Part shown: positions 9,901 to 17,350 of the stretch, in pieces | Position numbering within the stretch: position 1 is the first letter of the stretch | How the letters are laid out: each line of letters starts with the position of its first letter | NCBI RefSeq assembly: GCF_000003605.2 | Contig: NW_003146298.1 | Location: 100,394-118,223 of the forward strand | Length of the DNA stretch: 17,830 nt | Reading direction: 5' to 3' | Source: Saccoglossus kowalevskii | Taxonomy: Eukaryota > Hemichordata > Enteropneusta > Harrimaniidae | Position numbers and translations under genes: made by a program | The notes under the pieces: generated by a model | What the model saw: the letters and a program-made list of their open reading frames with translations, nothing else | What the model was told of the DNA's origin: nothing | Database searches by the model: none

Positions 9901-11806
9901 GTGATAAGTGTGCAACCCAAGTACAATCAGTGGGTGATAAGTGTGCAACCCAAGTACAATCAGTAGGTGACTAGTGATAAGTGTGCAACCCAAGTACAAT
10001 CAGTAGGTGACTAGTGATAAGTGTGCAACCCAAGTACAATCAGTGGGTGACTAGTGATAAGTAAGCAACCTAAATTGCAATCAGTGGGTGACTAGTGATA
10101 AGTGTGCAACCCAAGTACAATCAGTGGGTGATAAGTGTTAAACCCAAATGAAATCAGTAGGTGACTTGTAATAAGCGTGCAACCCAAGTACAATCAGTGG
10201 GTGATAAGTGTGCAACCCAAATGCAATCAGTGGGTGAGTGGTAACTAGTGATAAGTGTGCAACCCAAGTACAATCAGCGGGTGACTAGTGATAAGTGTGC
10301 AACCCAAGTACAATTAGTGGGGGACTAGTGATAAGTAAGCAACCCAAATTGCAATCAGTGGGTGACTAGTGATAAGTGTGCAACCCAAGTACAATCAGCG
10401 GGTGACTAGTGATAAGTAAGCAACCCAAATTGCAATCAGTGGGTGACTAGTGATAAGTGTGCAACCCAAGTACAATCAGTGGGTGATAAGTGTGCAACCC
10501 AAATGAAATCAGTAGGTGACTAGTAAATAAGTGTGCAACCCAAGTACAATCAGTGGGTGATAAGTGTGCAACCCAAATGCAATCAGTGGGTGACTAGTGA
10601 TAAGTGTGCAACCCAAGTACAATCAGTGGGTGACTAGTGATAAGTAAGCAACCCAAATTGCAATCAGTGGGTGACTAGTCATAAGTGTGCAACCCAAGTA
10701 CAATCAGCGGGTGACTAGTGATAAGTGTGCAACCCAAGTACAATCAGTGGGTGACTAGTGATAAGTAAGCAACCCAAATTGCAATCAGTGGGTGACTGGT
10801 GATAAGTAAGCAACCCAAGTACAATCAGCGGGTGACTAGTGATAAGTGTGCAACCCAAGTACAATCAGCGGGTGACTAGTGATAAGTAAGCAACCCAAAT
10901 TGCAATCAGTGGGTGACTAGTGATAAGTGTGCAACCCAAGTACAATCAGTGGGTGACTAGTGATAAGTAAGCAACCCAAATTGCAATCAGTGGGTGACTA
11001 GTGATAAGTAAGCAACCCAAATTGCAATCAGTGGGTGACTAGTGATAAGTGTGCAACCCAAGTACAATCAGCGGGTGACTAGTGATAAGTGTGCAACCCA
11101 AATGCAATCAGTGGGTGACTAGTGATGAGTAAGCAACCCAAATTGCAATCAGTGGGTGACTAGTGATAAGTAAGGAACCCAAATTGCAATCAGTGGGTGA
11201 CTAGTGATAAGTGTGCAACCCAAGTACAATCAGTGCGTGACTAGTGATAAGTAAGGAACCCAAATGCAATCAGTGGTTGACTAGTGATAAGTGTGCAACT
11301 CACATGTGACAATGACTGTGTCCCTTTCTCTTGATTTCAGAATTTATTACGATGTAGCTGGTCTTCAGATGGAAGTAAGATAGCATCAGGTTCAGCTGAT
11401 AGATTTGTATATGTATGGGATACCACAACAAGACGAATACTTTATAAACTTCCAGGACATAATGGTTCAGTTAATGAGGTTGATTTCCATCCACAAGAAC
11501 CTGTAGGTATGTAGCATGCCATCATTTTTATTATTCATAATATTATTGTAAGTTCAAAACCCTCAGCCAGATAGCCAGATAGATATTTTCGACTTCTTGT
11601 TAAAAACCGCAAGTCCAATTGCTTTGATACTACATATATAGGTACTACATGTGGACCTCACTCAGATTTTTTCATTTTGTAATGATATCTTAAATTCTCT
11701 AATTTTGATGAATATTTTTGTCATTTTTGACAACTTTCTTTTCTATTTTTTAGTTGCTTCATGCGCCAGTGATAAAAAGATCTATCTTGGAGAAATTCAA
11801 CCATGA
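3906..11806 (+). CDS. SNRNP40: U5 small nuclear ribonucleoprotein 40 kDa protein, complete, nine coding exons
   Basis: A seven-bladed WD40 protein of the U5 snRNP and U4/U6.U5 tri-snRNP in the nucleus. Coding exons: 3906-4022, 4384-4513, 5322-5415, 6406-6571, 7561-7683, 8308-8428, 9215-9297, 11341-11506, 11754-11806. All introns are GT-AG, phases add up, and the product is 350 aa (human is 357). The basic N-terminus has KRKADDVALVPVKKSR (7-22). WD repeats lie near 53-87, 96-130, 139-173, 181-214, 222-256, 273-306 and 315-348. Hallmarks include GHEGEIFSCKFSPDG, ASTDKTIALWD, GHTSFVNSC, SGSDDGTIKLWD, SGGIDNDLKVWDL, NAMDNTVRIWDVRPFAP and SADRFVYVWDT, ending SDKKIYLGEIQP. Two starts are possible: 3906 comes first (G at -3), while 3915 has the better Kozak context (A at -3, G at +4) and would give 347 aa. 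An in-frame TAA at 3846 excludes a longer start. Confidence 0.97.
4023..4383 (+). other. SNRNP40 intron 1
   Basis: Bounded by GTGAGT and TTTTTGTCTGTAG. AT-rich; no repeat, RNA gene or open segment worth naming was seen. Confidence 0.8.
4876..5051 (+). mobile_element. TA-flanked MITE, copy 1 (intron 2)
   Basis: It begins TA-CTGTAAAATACTTTATTTTC and ends with a degraded complementary terminus ending ATTACCGGTA. The interior contains TTTACATTCAACTCGTCAAA and ACAAAACACCC. The same interior, in reverse complement, occurs at 5526-5700 in intron 3. Length, the TA at both ends and the terminal inverted repeats fit a Tc1/mariner-type MITE. No transposase is encoded. Confidence 0.75.
5097..5271. mobile_element. 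hAT-like MITE
   Basis: Termini are perfect 11-bp inverted repeats, CAGGGGTTTCA and TGAAACCCCTG, beginning CAG and ending CTG as in the hAT superfamily. They are flanked by the direct repeat AGCAAA (5091-5096 and 5272-5277). hAT elements normally make 8-bp duplications, so the 6-bp match implies decay or another superfamily. The 175-bp interior is clearly GC-richer than the surrounding intron (GCCAACGCCGGTCTCGCTGC) and has no transposase. Confidence 0.7.
5416..6405 (+). other. SNRNP40 intron 3
   Basis: It starts GTACAC after GGAAG and ends TTGTACCCCTCAG. It contains the second TA-flanked MITE (5526-5700). The remaining 700 bases are AT-rich, with no other recognised feature. Confidence 0.8.
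5526..5700 (-). mobile_element. TA-flanked MITE, copy 2 (intron 3), inverted relative to copy 1
   Basis: It runs from TA-CTGTGAAATACTTT to AAAGTATTTTACAG-TA, with terminal inverted repeats differing at one of 14 positions. The interior reads TTGGGTGTTTTGTATGG and GATGAGTTGAATGTAAA, the reverse complement of copy 1. The two copies bracket exon 3. Confidence 0.82.
6572..7560 (+). other. SNRNP40 intron 4
   Basis: Bounded by GTGAGA and TTATTTGTTTTCAG. About 7093-7275 contains a two-copy tandem repeat (separate entry). The remainder is AT-rich without recognisable genes. Confidence 0.75.
7093..7275 (+). repeat. Two-copy ~129-bp tandem repeat with the CATTCAAACTTGG motif
   Basis: AACGCTGCTATGGATGCCAT at about 7102 recurs as AACGCTGCTATATATGGATG, with GAAATTT starts at 7093 and 7222. 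The linker carries GATTTCATTCAAACTTGGCA (about 7163-7182), which matches the core motif of the dispersed repeats at the window's ends. It is probably a decayed fragment of a related element. Confidence 0.65.
7684..8307 (+). other. SNRNP40 intron 5
   Basis: Bounded by GTCAGT and TTTTGTCATCAG. It contains a short (TA)n run near 7759-7771. Otherwise nothing recognised. Confidence 0.75.
8429..9214 (+). other. SNRNP40 intron 6
   Basis: Bounded by GTAAGC and ATTCTGTGTACCAG. It contains a perfect 18-bp palindrome (8463-8480) and a diverged duplication: CATGTAGCCGATACTGTCAT at 8742 and CATGTAACCAATACAGTCAT at 9021. No gene recognised. Confidence 0.7.
9298..9612 (+). other. First part of SNRNP40 intron 7
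   Basis: Follows the donor GTTTGT. AT-rich; contains the perfect palindrome ACCAGTACTGGT (9535-9546). No other feature before the minisatellite begins. Confidence 0.7.
9613..11300 (+). repeat. 40-bp minisatellite, about 42 units, in SNRNP40 intron 7
   Basis: The usual unit is 40 bases: GTGACTAGTGATAAGTGTGC, then AACCCAAGTACAATCAGTGG. A second type of 41 bases has GTAAGC in place of GTGTGC and AAATTGCAATC in place of AAGTACAATC. A short type (about five copies) lacks the seven bases GACTAGT. I count about 42 full units plus a partial one at 11280-11300. About 13 are of the GTAAGC type, scattered among the others. Most units contain ACTAGT and TGATAAG. Every unit with TAGTGATAA has three adjacent in-frame stops, so the array cannot code. 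It ends 40 bases before exon 8. Confidence 0.97.
11507..11753 (+). other. SNRNP40 intron 8
   Basis: A short AT-rich intron bounded by GTATGT and TTCTATTTTTTAG. Nothing else seen. Confidence 0.85.
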
Positions 11807-11981
11807 CCTAATTCAATGCTTCACTGCCATCACTGTACAGTAAAGTTAACATTTTTATTTTTTAATATTCATCAAGTACTGGTATTTTCCAGCCCGCTGC
11901 GGTTGATCTGTGAACTGAACAAGAAATGTAACTCTTATTTGATACATTAGTCTGTCACCTCAAGTTTTATGTCACATTTGC

Positions 11982-11987
11982 AATAAA
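11982..11987 (+). terminator. SNRNP40 polyadenylation signal
   Basis: AATAAA lies 176 bases after the stop codon and is the first canonical signal there. This gives a 3'UTR of roughly 200 bases ending near 12000. The cleavage site itself cannot be read from sequence. Confidence 0.75.
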
Positions 11988-12031
11988 GTACTAGTATATC
12001 ACAAACACTAAAATGAAACTTCCATATTAAT

Positions 12032-12085
12032 GTACCGGTACGTTTTTTTTGCAACTACCGGTACTTTGGGTTATGGTCCGGTACC
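12032..12085. repeat. Cluster of ACCGGTAC motifs after SNRNP40
   Basis: The perfect palindrome GTACCGGTAC (12032-12041), then CTACCGGTAC and TCCGGTACC within 54 bases. No function is known. The rest of 12006-12230 is featureless intergenic DNA. Confidence 0.55.
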
Positions 12086-12230
12086 TCACTGAGGCCAATC
12101 AACAACAAAAACTATTCATTTAACGTTTCACACTGGAATGACTTCTCAAGAATGCTAATCCCTGAATGTCATAGTATTGTTTACTCATAAACAGTAAAAC
12201 TATCGGCACACGGCAAGCTACGACTAATTA

Positions 12231-12945
12231 GTCCCCGTTCGGACGTAGTCCGAAAACGGGGACTTATGTTTTGCCCTGTGTGCGTGCATGCGTCCGTGAT
12301 CACCTGTATCTCGAACATGCATGGACCGATTAAGTTCAAACTTCACTCATATATCACACATTATATGGGACATATGCACATGCATTTTTTTCATGCTCCG
12401 ATTAACGATAGCCGAATAGCGACCATTTTAAGGCCGAAAATGCATCAAAATAACACATTTTCACCATTCCGGACCCGGATCTCAGTTATGCATGGACGGA
12501 TTTCAGTCAAATTTGGTACATACATTAAACATAATAGGACCTTGATGCACGTTATTTTTTTTTTCGGATCAAGTTCGAAATGGCCGACTGGCGGCCATTT
12601 TGTTTTAAAGAATTCAGTTCTGGATCCGTATCCGAGACATGTCTGGATTGATCAAGTTCAAACTTCACACACATGGTACATCATGTCACAAATACATATG
12701 TGCATTTGTTTCATGATCCGCTTAACAATAGCTGAATGATGGCCATTTTAAGGCCGAAAATGCATCAAAATCACGTATTTTCACAATTCCGGAACCTGAT
12801 CTCAGTCATGCATGGATGGATTTTGTTCAGATTTAGAACAATGTGTTGTACATATGCAGGTGCATTTCGGTCATGATCTGCTTTGAATGTATATGTCACT
12901 CAAATATGAATGGAACGGGGACGTGTCATTGACAATGACTTGTTG
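12231..12945 (+). repeat. Hairpin-capped periodic repeat element, copy 1
   Basis: Head hairpin: GTCCCCGTT (12231-12239) pairs with AACGGGGAC (12255-12263), with CGGA/TCCG as an upper 4-bp stem, a two-base AA bulge and a five-base loop. Then come a TGTGCGTGCATGCGTCCG tract and four monomers whose TTCAAA-like anchors start near 12336, 12507, 12658 and 12827, a dimer period of about 321 bases. Monomers carry ATGGCCGACTGGCGGCCAT (around 12581). The end has ACGGGGAC (12915-12922), then the hairpin GTCATTG-A-CAATGAC (12925-12939) and TTGTT. The 157-codon frame at 12266-12739 simply reads through the repeat and is not treated as a gene. Confidence 0.8.
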
Positions 12946-13138
12946 AGATACTAAAATTGCACAAGATTATTTATGGGTCGTGGGTCGTGAAATACTGGAA
13001 GGTGTTAATGTGTGTGAATAGATGGAAATATTTATCAAGATCTTGTGAGCCACCAAGATTTGGTTTTCCCCCTTAATACTACCTGTGTTACATTCTCTAA
13101 TATCCACACATCCATTGTTCCCTTGGAAACGATGGTTT
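12946..13138. other. Intergenic DNA after repeat copy 1
   Basis: Contains GGGTCGTGGGTCGTG and AT-rich sequence. No feature was recognised. Confidence 0.5.
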
Positions 13139-13308
13139 ATGAACAGTGAGCACAATGGTGATAGAGAAAGGAACATTAATGGGGGGGGGGTCAAAAGCAA
13201 GTCATCTGACAAGTCACCTGATCTCAATGAGACCTCAGCAGCTACTTACAAAGTCTATTACAGGAAATATTTGAAGATTGGTTCCAAATTACAGCAAGCC
13301 AAATCTAT
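13139..13308 (+). CDS. Possible first exon of an unrecognised gene
   Basis: An open segment reading MNSEHNGDRERNINGGG, then KSKSSDKSPDLNETSAATYK and VYYRKYLKIGSKLQQAKS, ends at a GTGAGT donor (13309). The composition is polar and lysine/serine-rich, then basic-aromatic, unlike the I/F/Y strings of the non-coding frames. Against it: the start context is weak, the frame runs through a 10-base G-run (about 13181-13190), and it ends in phase 2, which does not fit the phase-0 segment at 13709. An intervening exon would be needed. I do not recognise the protein. Confidence 0.28.
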
Positions 13309-13708
13309 GTGAGTCTATGTATGTTGAAATTCAAACTTGTTAAAATTAAATCTGAACATTCATATGACAAGCCAAAATGATGGCCAACTGGAAATTGAAA
13401 ATTAGTTGTTTAGTAGGTACCGTGTTTCACATACATGTAGTAGTTCTACAATCGCAATACAACTTTTGAAAAGTTTTCAGAGTACAACTTTTTAGAGCAT
13501 GCCAAGAATGCATTCAGATCAACACTTGAGTTTGGGCTTGAGTTTTTTGTGTAAAGCAAAGTTTTTTTGGAAACTTTATCAGTTTCCTAGTCTGTTCTTT
13601 ATTTTAAACACTATGTGACAGAAATAAACAGATATTCTTTCTAGAAAAACAATGAATGTGTGGTCTTCATTTCATGTAAGGTCATGAATCCTGTGGTTCT
13701 CGTGTTAG
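13309..13708. other. Gap between candidate exons
   Basis: About 13325-13400 has TTCAAACTTG and GATGGCCAACTGG, resembling a decayed monomer of the dispersed repeat. I found no exon here that would reconcile the phases of the flanking segments. Confidence 0.4.
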
Positions 13709-14583
13709 GGGTATTATGTGTCTCAACTTGGTCAGAAAATTGGAGATGCATTTGTAATTGGCATGCTGGATATATTGATCAAAACAAATTTGAAGAATTT
13801 GGCCAGGCATGTCCAAGAAATAGTTGATGACTTTTTGAAATTAAAGTGTGTCAGTCAAAAATGGACAGTCAGTCAGTTGAATTTCATCAATACCACTAAG
13901 GAGAATATTCACATAAACATTCACACCATTATGTCATGCCTTTGTACCAAATTTTAACAAAATCTGGGAACTGGTAGAACACTTGATTTTTTTTTTCATT
14001 TCCCATCCTATATTTTTTGATGATCAACCTCTAAACAGTCAGATTTCATAATCTCAATTTTTCTTAGATTTGCTTTCTTTTAGGAAGTGGATGTACTGAA
14101 CAAAGATATTTATATATCTATTTCATGTGTAGGTAAAGATCCAGTTGTGCACAAAAGACTTTGGTTCGAAGGAAACAAAACACATTCAAAGTCTACAAAT
14201 AATGGCCAATCCATGTACTCGTACAGATTTGTTTTCCAAACAAAAGCTGTGATTTCAAGTTGGTGCTTTTCTGAACAGGTGCCTGGCTGATTTACAAAAA
14301 TAAACTGCAAACATTATACCAGACTGTAAATTCCACACACACTACTTGTTGGGTAACAATTATAATATTGTTACATTACATGTTGGTCAGTACCCTTACT
14401 GTAACCACTATTGACAATATTGTGCAGTCGATTTGATTCATTTAGATCATACTGGTAGTATCAGCATGGTACTATATAGATAATATCAGTAATTGTAGAT
14501 ATCATTTGAATGTTTGTGATAAAAATTTGCAGATATTGTTTTTCATTCAGCACAACTTACAATGTGTGTACCATCCAAAGTAG
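13709..14583 (+). CDS. Candidate exons of an unrecognised gene
   Basis: Three phase-0 segments can be joined. 13709-13849 (after TTCTCGTGTTAG, donor GTCAGT) reads GYYVSQLGQKIGDAFVIGML and continues through an amphipathic stretch with NLARHVQEIVDDFLKLKC. 14084-14278 (after TTTGCTTTCTTTTAG, donor GTGCCT) has 65 codons, EVDVLNKDIYISISCVGKDP ... KRLWFEGNKTH ... YSYRFVFQTKAVISSWCFSEQ. 14551-14583 (after TTTTTCATTCAG) reads HNLQCVYHPK and then stops. In-frame TAG stops sit directly before both larger acceptors, as expected if the frame begins at the splice site. I recognise no domain and no polyA signal. It may be a real fast-evolving gene, a pseudogene fragment or chance; the middle segment is the most gene-like. 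Confidence 0.38.
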
Positions 14584-14675
14584 CTCTAGTAACACAACCT
14601 TTTCAACCACTAGACTTACTCGCCCACATTTTTCTGTACTTTTTCCCTATATTCCTGGAAATGAACCAATTTTTA

Positions 14676-15694
14676 GTCCCCATTCGAAGCAGTCCGAAAA
14701 CGGGGACTTATGTTTTGACGTCTGTGCGTGCGTCTGTGCGTGCGTCTGGACCTGTATCTTAGAAATGCCTGGACCAATCACAATCAAACTTCACACATAC
14801 ATCATACATGATATCATACATATGCACGTCAATTTGTTTCATGATCTGATTCAAGCTGGCCGTATGGCGGCCATTTTTGTGCTAAAAATCATCAAAATCG
14901 AGCATTTCCCGGTTGTTTACAGATAGATTTTGTTCAAACCTTGTATATATGTTGGACATTATAGGACCTTGATGCACATCATTTTGTTTTTCAGATAACA
15001 TTCAAAATGGCCGACTAGCGGCCATTTTGTATTAATCAATGTGGTTCTCGTGCCATAAATCCAACTTGTTTTGACTGATTATGTTCAAATTTTAAATATT
15101 CATTATACATCATGTCATAGATATATTGGTTTGACGATCCTATTCAAAATGGCCAAATGGTTGTCATTTTTGTACTAAAAATCATCAAATATCAAGCATT
15201 TCTGGCATTTATGGATGGATTTCGTTCAAACTTGGTACATACATTACATTACGGGTTCCTAATGCACGTCATTTTATTTTTCAGATCAGATTCAAAATGG
15301 CTGTCTGGCGGCCATTTTGTTTTAATGAATAGGTTTCCAGACCCATGTCTGACTTGTTTTGTCTGATTATGTTCAAATTTTTAATATTCATTATACATCA
15401 TGTCACAAATATACGGATATATTGGTTTGATGATCTTTTTCAAAGTGTGCTTTTTTTGTGCTGAAAAAATCCTCGAATATCAAGCATTTCTTGCATTTAT
15501 GGATGGATTTTGTTCAAACTTATAACACACGTTAGACATTACAGGTTCCTGATGCATGTCATTTTATTTTTTCAGATTGGATTCAAAATAGCTGACTGGC
15601 GGCCATTTTGTTTTAATGATTGACTTCTAGAGCCATATCTCTTAAATGCTTTGACTGATTATATTCAAATTTTATATATTCGTTATACATCATG

Positions 15695-15736
<42 letters not shown>

Positions 15737-15945
15737 TCAAAATGGCTGATTTTGAATACTGTTCCAGAGCAATATCTCTCAATATGGACAAGTACTTGTT
15801 TGACAATCAGATACAAATGTCAATCATTTTAATGTTAAAAAAATCATATTCCTGACATGGTTATATTCCAGTTATATTACTATAAACATAACTATATACC
15901 TTAAATTTGATAACTGACGGGGACTGTGCCATGCATGGCTTGTTT
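14676..15945 (+). repeat. Hairpin-capped periodic repeat element, copy 2
   Basis: The head is GTCCCC (14676-14681) with TTCG, pairing with CGAA and GGGGAC (14702-14707). The 3' arm and following TTATGTTTTG match copy 1. A TGTGCGTGCGTCTGTGCGTG tract follows. Monomers alternate in two types: A, with GTTCAAACTTGGTACAT, at about 14932, 15224 and 15511; and B, with TTCAAATTTTAAATATTCAT, at about 15081, 15370 and 15662. This gives a dimer of about 290 bases. Several monomers end with AAAATGGCC ... GGCCATTTT, a small hairpin. An (AT)n run interrupts the last one. The terminus has ACGGGGAC and then the palindrome GCCATGCATGGC (15928-15939) and TTGTT. Confidence 0.82.
15694..15730. repeat. (AT)n microsatellite
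   Basis: An uninterrupted TA dinucleotide run inside the last monomer of repeat copy 2. Confidence 0.95.
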
Positions 15946-16186
15946 TTTAAATGTGGCTATTTTTGTGCAATCTTCTGAAGGAAAATACGAACTATATGCA
16001 GGTGGTGAAAAGGTTGAGCAAGCACATGTAGTTCTAACATTAAGTGTGGTGTATAAATGAAAATCTGTTATAAACATTCATAGCATGTATCTAACCTGAA
16101 AACTATGAAAATTTTTGCTTAATATATCAATCAATGGTCAATTAATGCAACTGAAGTATAGACTATTTTTTTAAATACATATATTT
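15946..16186. other. Intergenic DNA between repeat copy 2 and the minus-strand 3'UTR
   Basis: AT-rich sequence with no feature that I can support. Confidence 0.5.
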
Positions 16187-16192
16187 TTTATT
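16187..16192 (-). terminator. Possible polyadenylation signal of the minus-strand gene
   Basis: TTTATT on the plus strand is AATAAA on the minus strand, about 920 bases beyond the TAG at 17116-17114. Other weaker A-rich hexamers exist closer to the stop, so the 3'UTR length is uncertain. Confidence 0.35.
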
Positions 16193-17113
16193 CAAAACGT
16201 AACATTAACTATAATTAGCAATCTAAATTCTCAAATTGAATTACCTTCAAACATAATTTCATAACACATGCAAATATATTAATTAAAATGGCAAATCCTT
16301 TCTGCATAATGACTACAGGAAGTTCAATACAACCGTACACAGAATATATAGCTGTTTGTTGTGGGAACACTTATCAGGAACACCTGTCATCTTTGTGGCA
16401 TGTGAAATTAGAAAGCAATTCCACCAAGATCAGATGTGACAAATAACAAAACACAAGATGGTATCAATGATTTGTGTATGACATGCTTCTCCTTACTTGC
16501 CGCGTACGTGCAACAGACATGGTTGTAGAAAAAAAATGTAGTACCTTGTAAATATCTTGTGTGTCTGTCATTTAGATGGGTCCTACTGATAGTTAGTCAG
16601 ATATAGTTTGATGTGATGTACCCTGGTGAACAGAGCTTCTACTCTACCACAAACCCTTCTTACACAGGGACTGTGACTCTACCAGCGGTCAAAATTGACC
16701 TAAAATCCTAAAACTGGTTACCCATAGGAAAAATCTTGAAAATAAAAAAATCACATGCATGTAGTATTTTATGATTTTAGCTCAGTTTTGAACAATTGCA
16801 TAAAAAGGATTATAATTTTGTAAACATCTGATGAAAGATGAAATATGGTACACATGATGGAAACGCATGACATACAGTTAGTACTGTAATAATGAATTAT
16901 TTTAAACACAGAGCTAGACCATAAGTAAAGGCCTATAGTAAAAATTCTATAACTTAATATTAGCTAAACTTGCACTAACAGACAATAAACAGACAAATGA
17001 GTTTAAAAGTATCATCAGCTCTGTAGTGACAAAATCAAATTATTCATTATAAAATTTGAGTAGTAAAGCAATGAAATGTCTGTTGGGATGTCTTGTAGCA
17101 TTAAATTGTAAAT

Positions 17114-17272
17114 CTACAGTGATTTTTTTCGTTGCTTATGTAACTTTGATGTGCTAAGCCGGTCTTTCTTCAGAAAGCTTTGTATTTTATTAATTTCACC
17201 ACTTATCCCAGTATTAGGTTCATCTTCATCATCAGAAAACAGTACAACTGAAGGACTTGTAGTTACACCTCC
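17114..17272 (-). CDS. Last coding exon of an unidentified gene (C-terminal 52 residues)
   Basis: On the minus strand, TTGTTTTCCAG precedes an open frame of 52 codons ending in TAG. It starts GGVTTSPSVVLFSDDEDEPN, continues through TGISGEINKIQSFLKKDRLS and finishes TSKLHKQRKKSL. An acidic cluster (SDDEDE) followed by a helical, strongly basic tail (KKDRL, HKQRKK) suggests a nuclear or nucleolar protein, but this is inference. The other two frames contain stops in this stretch and the acceptor is good, so I consider it a real exon. Upstream exons lie beyond 17830. I do not recognise the family. The sequence from 17113 to about 16187 is probably its 3'UTR and has no other feature. Confidence 0.65.
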   Translation of the reverse strand, partial: GGVTTSPSVVLFSDDEDEPNTGISGEINKIQSFLKKDRLSTSKLHKQRKKSL

Positions 17273-17350
17273 CTGGAAAACAAGGAAAATTGTAGGTTAA
17301 GATGCAAATTACATATATTGTTATTCTAACCAAGTGTAATTCCCTTTTTT

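Noticed and set aside
9613-11300. CRISPR-like array of regular repeats
   Set aside because: Units are directly adjacent with no unique spacers, in a eukaryotic intron; it is a minisatellite.
12266-12739. 157-codon open reading frame, the longest in the window
   Set aside because: It lies wholly inside the hairpin-capped repeat and its translation simply repeats the monomer. No domain, and the equivalent frame is broken in copy 2.
12231-12945. Assignment of the hairpin-capped element as a Helitron
   Set aside because: A terminal hairpin is present, but the CTRR 3' end and the 5'-TC start are not seen, and no A/T insertion context can be shown.
14510-14926. 138-codon frame beginning near the last candidate exon
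   Set aside because: More than half of it reads through the head of repeat copy 2, including the TGCG tract (translated as CACVCACVW-like sequence).
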